This document shows, one piece after another, positions 5,138 to 7,497 of a stretch of DNA of 7,497 nt. The DNA is from Xanthobacteraceae bacterium (GTDB taxonomy: Bacteria > Pseudomonadota > Alphaproteobacteria > Rhizobiales > Xanthobacteraceae). Position 1 is the stretch's first letter. Each line of letters opens with the position of its first letter. A program made the position numbers and the translations under genes. The notes beneath the pieces are model-generated. The model was given only the letters and a program-made list of their open reading frames with translations. It had not been told where the DNA came from and searched no databases. The stretch spans positions 1-7,497 of the forward strand of contig JASHVC010000676.1 in NCBI GenBank assembly GCA_030039655.1, in the 5' to 3' direction.

Positions 5138-5599
5138 ATGCCATCCCGTTTCCGCATAGGCCGCTCGGAGACCGGCCTTGGGCTTTTCGCGATCCGTCGC
5201 ATCAAGCGCAGCGCCTATATCGCGACCTATCGCGGCCCGCGCTTGACCGCCGAAGAGGCCGACCGGCGCGAAGCGCGCGGCGCCCGCTACATGTTCGAGC
5301 TCAACACCCGCTGGACCATCGACGGCTCCCCGCGATCGAACGTTGCGCGCTACATCAATCATTCCTGCTATCCGAACGCCACGCCGGTGATCCGCAAAGG
5401 CAAGATCGTCATCGTGGCGCGACGTACGATCGATCCCGGCGAGCAGATCACCTACAATTACGGCGAGGAGTATCTGGCGTACTTCAAGGAGAGCGGCGGC
5501 TGCCAATGCGCGGCATGCCGCATCAAGGTGATGGTGCGCCGGTCCAAGTGGAAATCAGGACGGAAGCCGGGGCGAAAGCTGAACGGGCGGAAGCACTAG
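5138..5599 (+). CDS. SET-domain protein lysine methyltransferase with post-SET cysteines and basic tail
   Basis: This 153-aa protein is a compact SET-domain protein, predicted to transfer methyl groups from S-adenosylmethionine to lysine side chains of a protein. Signature elements in order are the AdoMet-binding start GLGLFA (residues 13-18), the pseudoknot core NVARYINHSCYPN (68-80, with NHSC at 74-77), GEQITYNYGEEY (101-112) and a post-SET CQCAAC (122-127). In eukaryotic enzymes the three post-SET cysteines with the NHSC cysteine hold a zinc ion. A strongly basic tail (129-153: RRSKWKSGRKPGRKLNGRK) could bind nucleic acid or an acidic partner. It is the only plus-strand gene, with its own upstream region, and is convergent with the dioxygenase. 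The ATG at 5138 is the only start giving a complete domain; a nearby in-frame ATG at 5108 runs into a stop, and no strong Shine-Dalgarno sequence is seen. The natural substrate is unknown. Confidence 0.88.
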   Translation: MPSRFRIGRSETGLGLFAIRRIKRSAYIATYRGPRLTAEEADRREARGARYMFELNTRWTIDGSPRSNVARYINHSCYPNATPVIRKGKIVIVARRTIDPGEQITYNYGEEYLAYFKESGGCQCAACRIKVMVRRSKWKSGRKPGRKLNGRKH

Positions 5600-5616
5600 C
5601 GAGCTGATTCCGTTCG

Positions 5617-5660
5617 GCCGTAATCGCGAGGAGCGAAGCGACGAAGCAATCCGGTACGGC
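5617..5660. repeat. REP-like hairpin between convergent genes
   Basis: GCCGTA (5617-5622) pairs with TACGGC (5655-5660) around a segment reading gaggagcgaagcgacgaag, which resembles the inner part of class A repeats (ggagcgaagcg then caatccgg). It sits in the 79-bp gap between the SET gene stop (5599) and the dioxygenase stop (5679), so it could terminate both transcripts. The stem is imperfect overall and has no flanking T-run, so terminator function is only a suggestion. Confidence 0.5.
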
Positions 5661-5678
5661 TTCCCGTGCCCCGACTAT

Positions 5679-6563
5679 TTACTTATGCATCTCGTCGCCC
5701 GGCATGATGCCCCAGAGATTGGAGGCCGACGGGTCCTTGGCCCACACCTTTGGGCGCTGCGGATTGTCTCGGTGCCACGGCCGCGGTTCGAAATAGCCGA
5801 GTTCCTCGTTCATGCGGTCGAGTTCGGCGAACAGCTCGGTGATCAGTCCGGCCGGGCTGCGATGATAGGTGAACAGGTTGTGGCCGATGCCGTGGCGGCC
5901 CGGTCCCCATAACAGCTTGTAGCCGTTGGTGCTGAGGAAGTCGCACGCGGTCTGCATGTGGCCCCAATCGCGCAGCTCGAACGCGGTGTGGAAGTGCCGG
6001 TTGGAGCCGGTCTCCATCAAGTTGATGGTGTGATGGTCAGGCCCACAGCGCAGGAACGAGAAGAAGTCGGCCATCCAGTCGGATTCGCGAAAGCCGAGTA
6101 CGTCGCAATAGAACTTGGTGACATGCTTGACGTCGGTGACGTGGAAGGCAACGTGGCCGAGCTTGTGCGGCACGATGCCTTTCGCCTGGAATTTCTGGTG
6201 CGAGAAATCGGCGCGCTTGAAGACCTCCATCGTGGTGCCCTTGGGGTCCGCGAAGGTCAGCACATCGGAGATCGAAGGCTCCGGATCCTTGCGGCGCTCG
6301 GTCTTGATGCCGTGGCCCTGCACCTGCTTCTCGAACGCGTCGAGATCGTCGCCCTCGCCGATCTGAAAGCCAACGCGCGCGCATTGCGCCTGCGCGCCCC
6401 GGCGCAACACCACCGAGTGATGATCGACCGTATTGGCCAGAAACACTGCGTCCTTTTCCTTGGCCGCGACCGTCATGCCGAGAATGTTGGCGTAGTAGTC
6501 GGCTTGCTTTTCGAGATCCGGCACTTCGTAGCTGGCGTGCGCGATCTTCTTCACGCGAATCAT
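5679..6563 (-). CDS. VOC-family extradiol ring-cleavage dioxygenase (catechol 2,3- / biphenyl-2,3-diol 1,2-dioxygenase-like)
   Basis: This 294-aa protein has two vicinal-oxygen-chelate modules: an N-terminal one (about residues 5-117, HASYEV...DPKGTTMEVFK) and a catalytic C-terminal one (about 132-250). Type I extradiol dioxygenases cleave catechol rings next to the hydroxyl pair using Fe(II). Likely metal ligands are H137 (LGHVAFHV), H192 (RHFHTAFEL) and E243 (LITELFAE). The block GRHGIGHNLFTYHRSPAG (222-239) parallels GRH...H...Y...SPSG of BphC-type enzymes, making H228 and Y233 probable active-site residues, and DHHT (176-179) the second conserved histidine region. A C-terminal extension of about 40 residues follows. 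The ATG at 6563 has GGAG eight bases upstream; the frame could open six codons earlier at a TTG overlapping the previous stop, which is less likely. It lies 14 bp after the dehydrogenase gene, so the two are almost certainly cotranscribed. Substrate not determinable. Confidence 0.85.
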   Translation of the reverse strand: MIRVKKIAHASYEVPDLEKQADYYANILGMTVAAKEKDAVFLANTVDHHSVVLRRGAQAQCARVGFQIGEGDDLDAFEKQVQGHGIKTERRKDPEPSISDVLTFADPKGTTMEVFKRADFSHQKFQAKGIVPHKLGHVAFHVTDVKHVTKFYCDVLGFRESDWMADFFSFLRCGPDHHTINLMETGSNRHFHTAFELRDWGHMQTACDFLSTNGYKLLWGPGRHGIGHNLFTYHRSPAGLITELFAELDRMNEELGYFEPRPWHRDNPQRPKVWAKDPSASNLWGIMPGDEMHK

Positions 6564-6577
6564 TTCTAACTCTCCTC

Positions 6578-7459
6578 TCAACTCTGTTGCTTGCGCGGCG
6601 GCGCGCCGAGCACGTCGACCATCCTGGCCACGTCATTGCCGGCGAAGCCCATCTCCATGAAGCGCTCGTAAAGCGGCACGACGGAATCGAGGATCGGCGT
6701 CGCCACGCCAACCTCTTTGGCCATGTCGTGGATCATTGGGAAATAATGCTGCAGGCCGGGCACATCGCCCTGCACCGGCTGGAAACGGCGCTCCGCCATC
6801 CAGGGCGCGCGGATGCCGAATTGGGTCGAGCCGCCGCTGCCGGTGGCGATGGCCTTGATCATTAGCGGCACGTCGACGCCGCATCTGAGACCGAGCGCCA
6901 TTGCCTCTGCGGTCGCCGCGATGTTGATGGCGACCAGAAGATTGTTCACGAGCTTGACGCGGCTCGCGGCGCCGAACTCGCCGAAGTAAAGGCACGAGTC
7001 GGCGAAGCCGGCGACGACGCGCTCGGCCTTCTTGCACGCCTCGGCATCGCCCGCGAGATAGATCACGCCTTTGCGCGCCGCGACCATGCCGGGCGTACCC
7101 GACACTTCGCCGTCAAGGAAGGCGGCGCCCTTCTCCTTAAGCGGTCCGATCTGGCGCTTCTTGTCCGGCACCGGGTGCGAGCCGAGCTCGACCACAATCT
7201 GTCCCGGCCGCGCAGTGTGCACGAGCCCGCTCGGGCCGTGCACCGCGTCGTCCAGCGCCTCGGTCGAGGGCAGGCACGAGAACACGATATCGGCCTGGGC
7301 ACCCACGTCAGCCGACGAGCGCGCCGGCACGCCGCCGATTTTCTCGAATTCGGCGAGCGACGAGCGGCGGTAGCCGACGACGCGATAGCCCTTTTTGATC
7401 AGATTCTCGGAAATCGGCATGCCGATCTTGCCGACTCCCACGAAGCCGATGGTCTCCAT
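6578..7459 (-). CDS. 3-hydroxyisobutyrate dehydrogenase family NAD(P)-dependent oxidoreductase
   Basis: This 293-aa beta-hydroxyacid dehydrogenase-family protein oxidises a short hydroxy acid, or reduces the corresponding semialdehyde, with NAD(P). The N-terminal Rossmann domain begins GFVGVGKIGMP (residues 5-15, GxGxxG), and the second strand ends in YRRSS (30-34), whose arginines favour NADP over NAD. The substrate loop is DGEVSGTPGMVAARKG (116-131), the family's D-x-x-V-S-G-x-x-x-G pattern. The catalytic lysine is K169 in SRVKLVNNLL, with N172/N173 following. The helical C-terminal domain completes a normal-length protein. The ATG at 7459 has AGGGGA about eight bases upstream. It is the first gene of the pair with the extradiol dioxygenase; its promoter is probably within or beyond the last 38 bp of the window. 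Possible substrates include 3-hydroxyisobutyrate, tartronate semialdehyde or a ring-cleavage product; sequence alone does not decide. Confidence 0.88.
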   Translation of the reverse strand: METIGFVGVGKIGMPISENLIKKGYRVVGYRRSSLAEFEKIGGVPARSSADVGAQADIVFSCLPSTEALDDAVHGPSGLVHTARPGQIVVELGSHPVPDKKRQIGPLKEKGAAFLDGEVSGTPGMVAARKGVIYLAGDAEACKKAERVVAGFADSCLYFGEFGAASRVKLVNNLLVAINIAATAEAMALGLRCGVDVPLMIKAIATGSGGSTQFGIRAPWMAERRFQPVQGDVPGLQHYFPMIHDMAKEVGVATPILDSVVPLYERFMEMGFAGNDVARMVDVLGAPPRKQQS

Positions 7460-7497
7460 GAACGTGTCCCCTACGCGTCGTTATTATGTGACTTCGA

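Noticed and set aside
5958..6569. A 203-codon plus-strand open frame opposite the dioxygenase
   Set aside because: The minus-strand frame has intact VOC metal-ligand motifs and a ribosome binding site; the plus frame has neither.

Overview
This 7.5 kb window is high-GC chromosomal DNA of an alphaproteobacterium. Gene style and the two families of short palindromic repeats suggest Bradyrhizobium, Rhodopseudomonas or a relative in the Nitrobacteraceae/Xanthobacteraceae. That placement is inference from pattern recognition; no rRNA or other taxonomic marker is present. I find nine genes, eight on the minus strand and one (SET-domain protein) on the plus strand.

Layout from right to left, following minus-strand transcription: a 3-hydroxyisobutyrate-dehydrogenase-like NAD(P) oxidoreductase (6578-7459) and a two-module VOC extradiol dioxygenase (5679-6563) form a tight gene pair, 14 bp apart. 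A convergent SET-domain lysine methyltransferase (5138-5599, plus strand) interrupts. Next come two tandem paralogues of the ACMSD / gamma-resorcylate decarboxylase branch of the amidohydrolases (4062-5036 and 2955-3926), then a LiuC/AtuE-like crotonase (2029-2826) and a small exported protein of unknown function (1509-1958). A BrnT/BrnA type II toxin-antitoxin pair (855-1365) follows, with a palindromic operator-like sequence over the toxin start codon. Last is a DIM6/NTAB-type flavin reductase with its own candidate promoter (234-737).

The metabolic genes read as part of an aromatic or CoA-linked catabolic neighbourhood: an extradiol ring-cleavage enzyme, non-oxidative decarboxylase-like proteins, a hydratase, a dehydrogenase and a flavin reductase that could feed a monooxygenase. 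No oxygenase partner and no regulator lie in the window, so substrate and pathway are not determined.

The gaps between genes hold two repeat classes. Class A ('tagcccggatggagcg' type) occurs as head-to-head pairs at 15-102 and 1415-1503, with a related element at 5617-5660. Class B ('cgtcatacgcgggcttgacc' type) occurs as paired arms at 128-213, 2861-2935 and 3938-4054. Class B elements often give false N-terminal extensions of ORFs, so several starts here were chosen downstream of the longest ORF.

I do not see a clearly new biological system. The items most worth a second look are the BrnT operator architecture, the diverged tandem decarboxylase-like pair with a repeat element after each copy, the bacterial SET protein with a basic tail, and the unassigned catabolic cluster.
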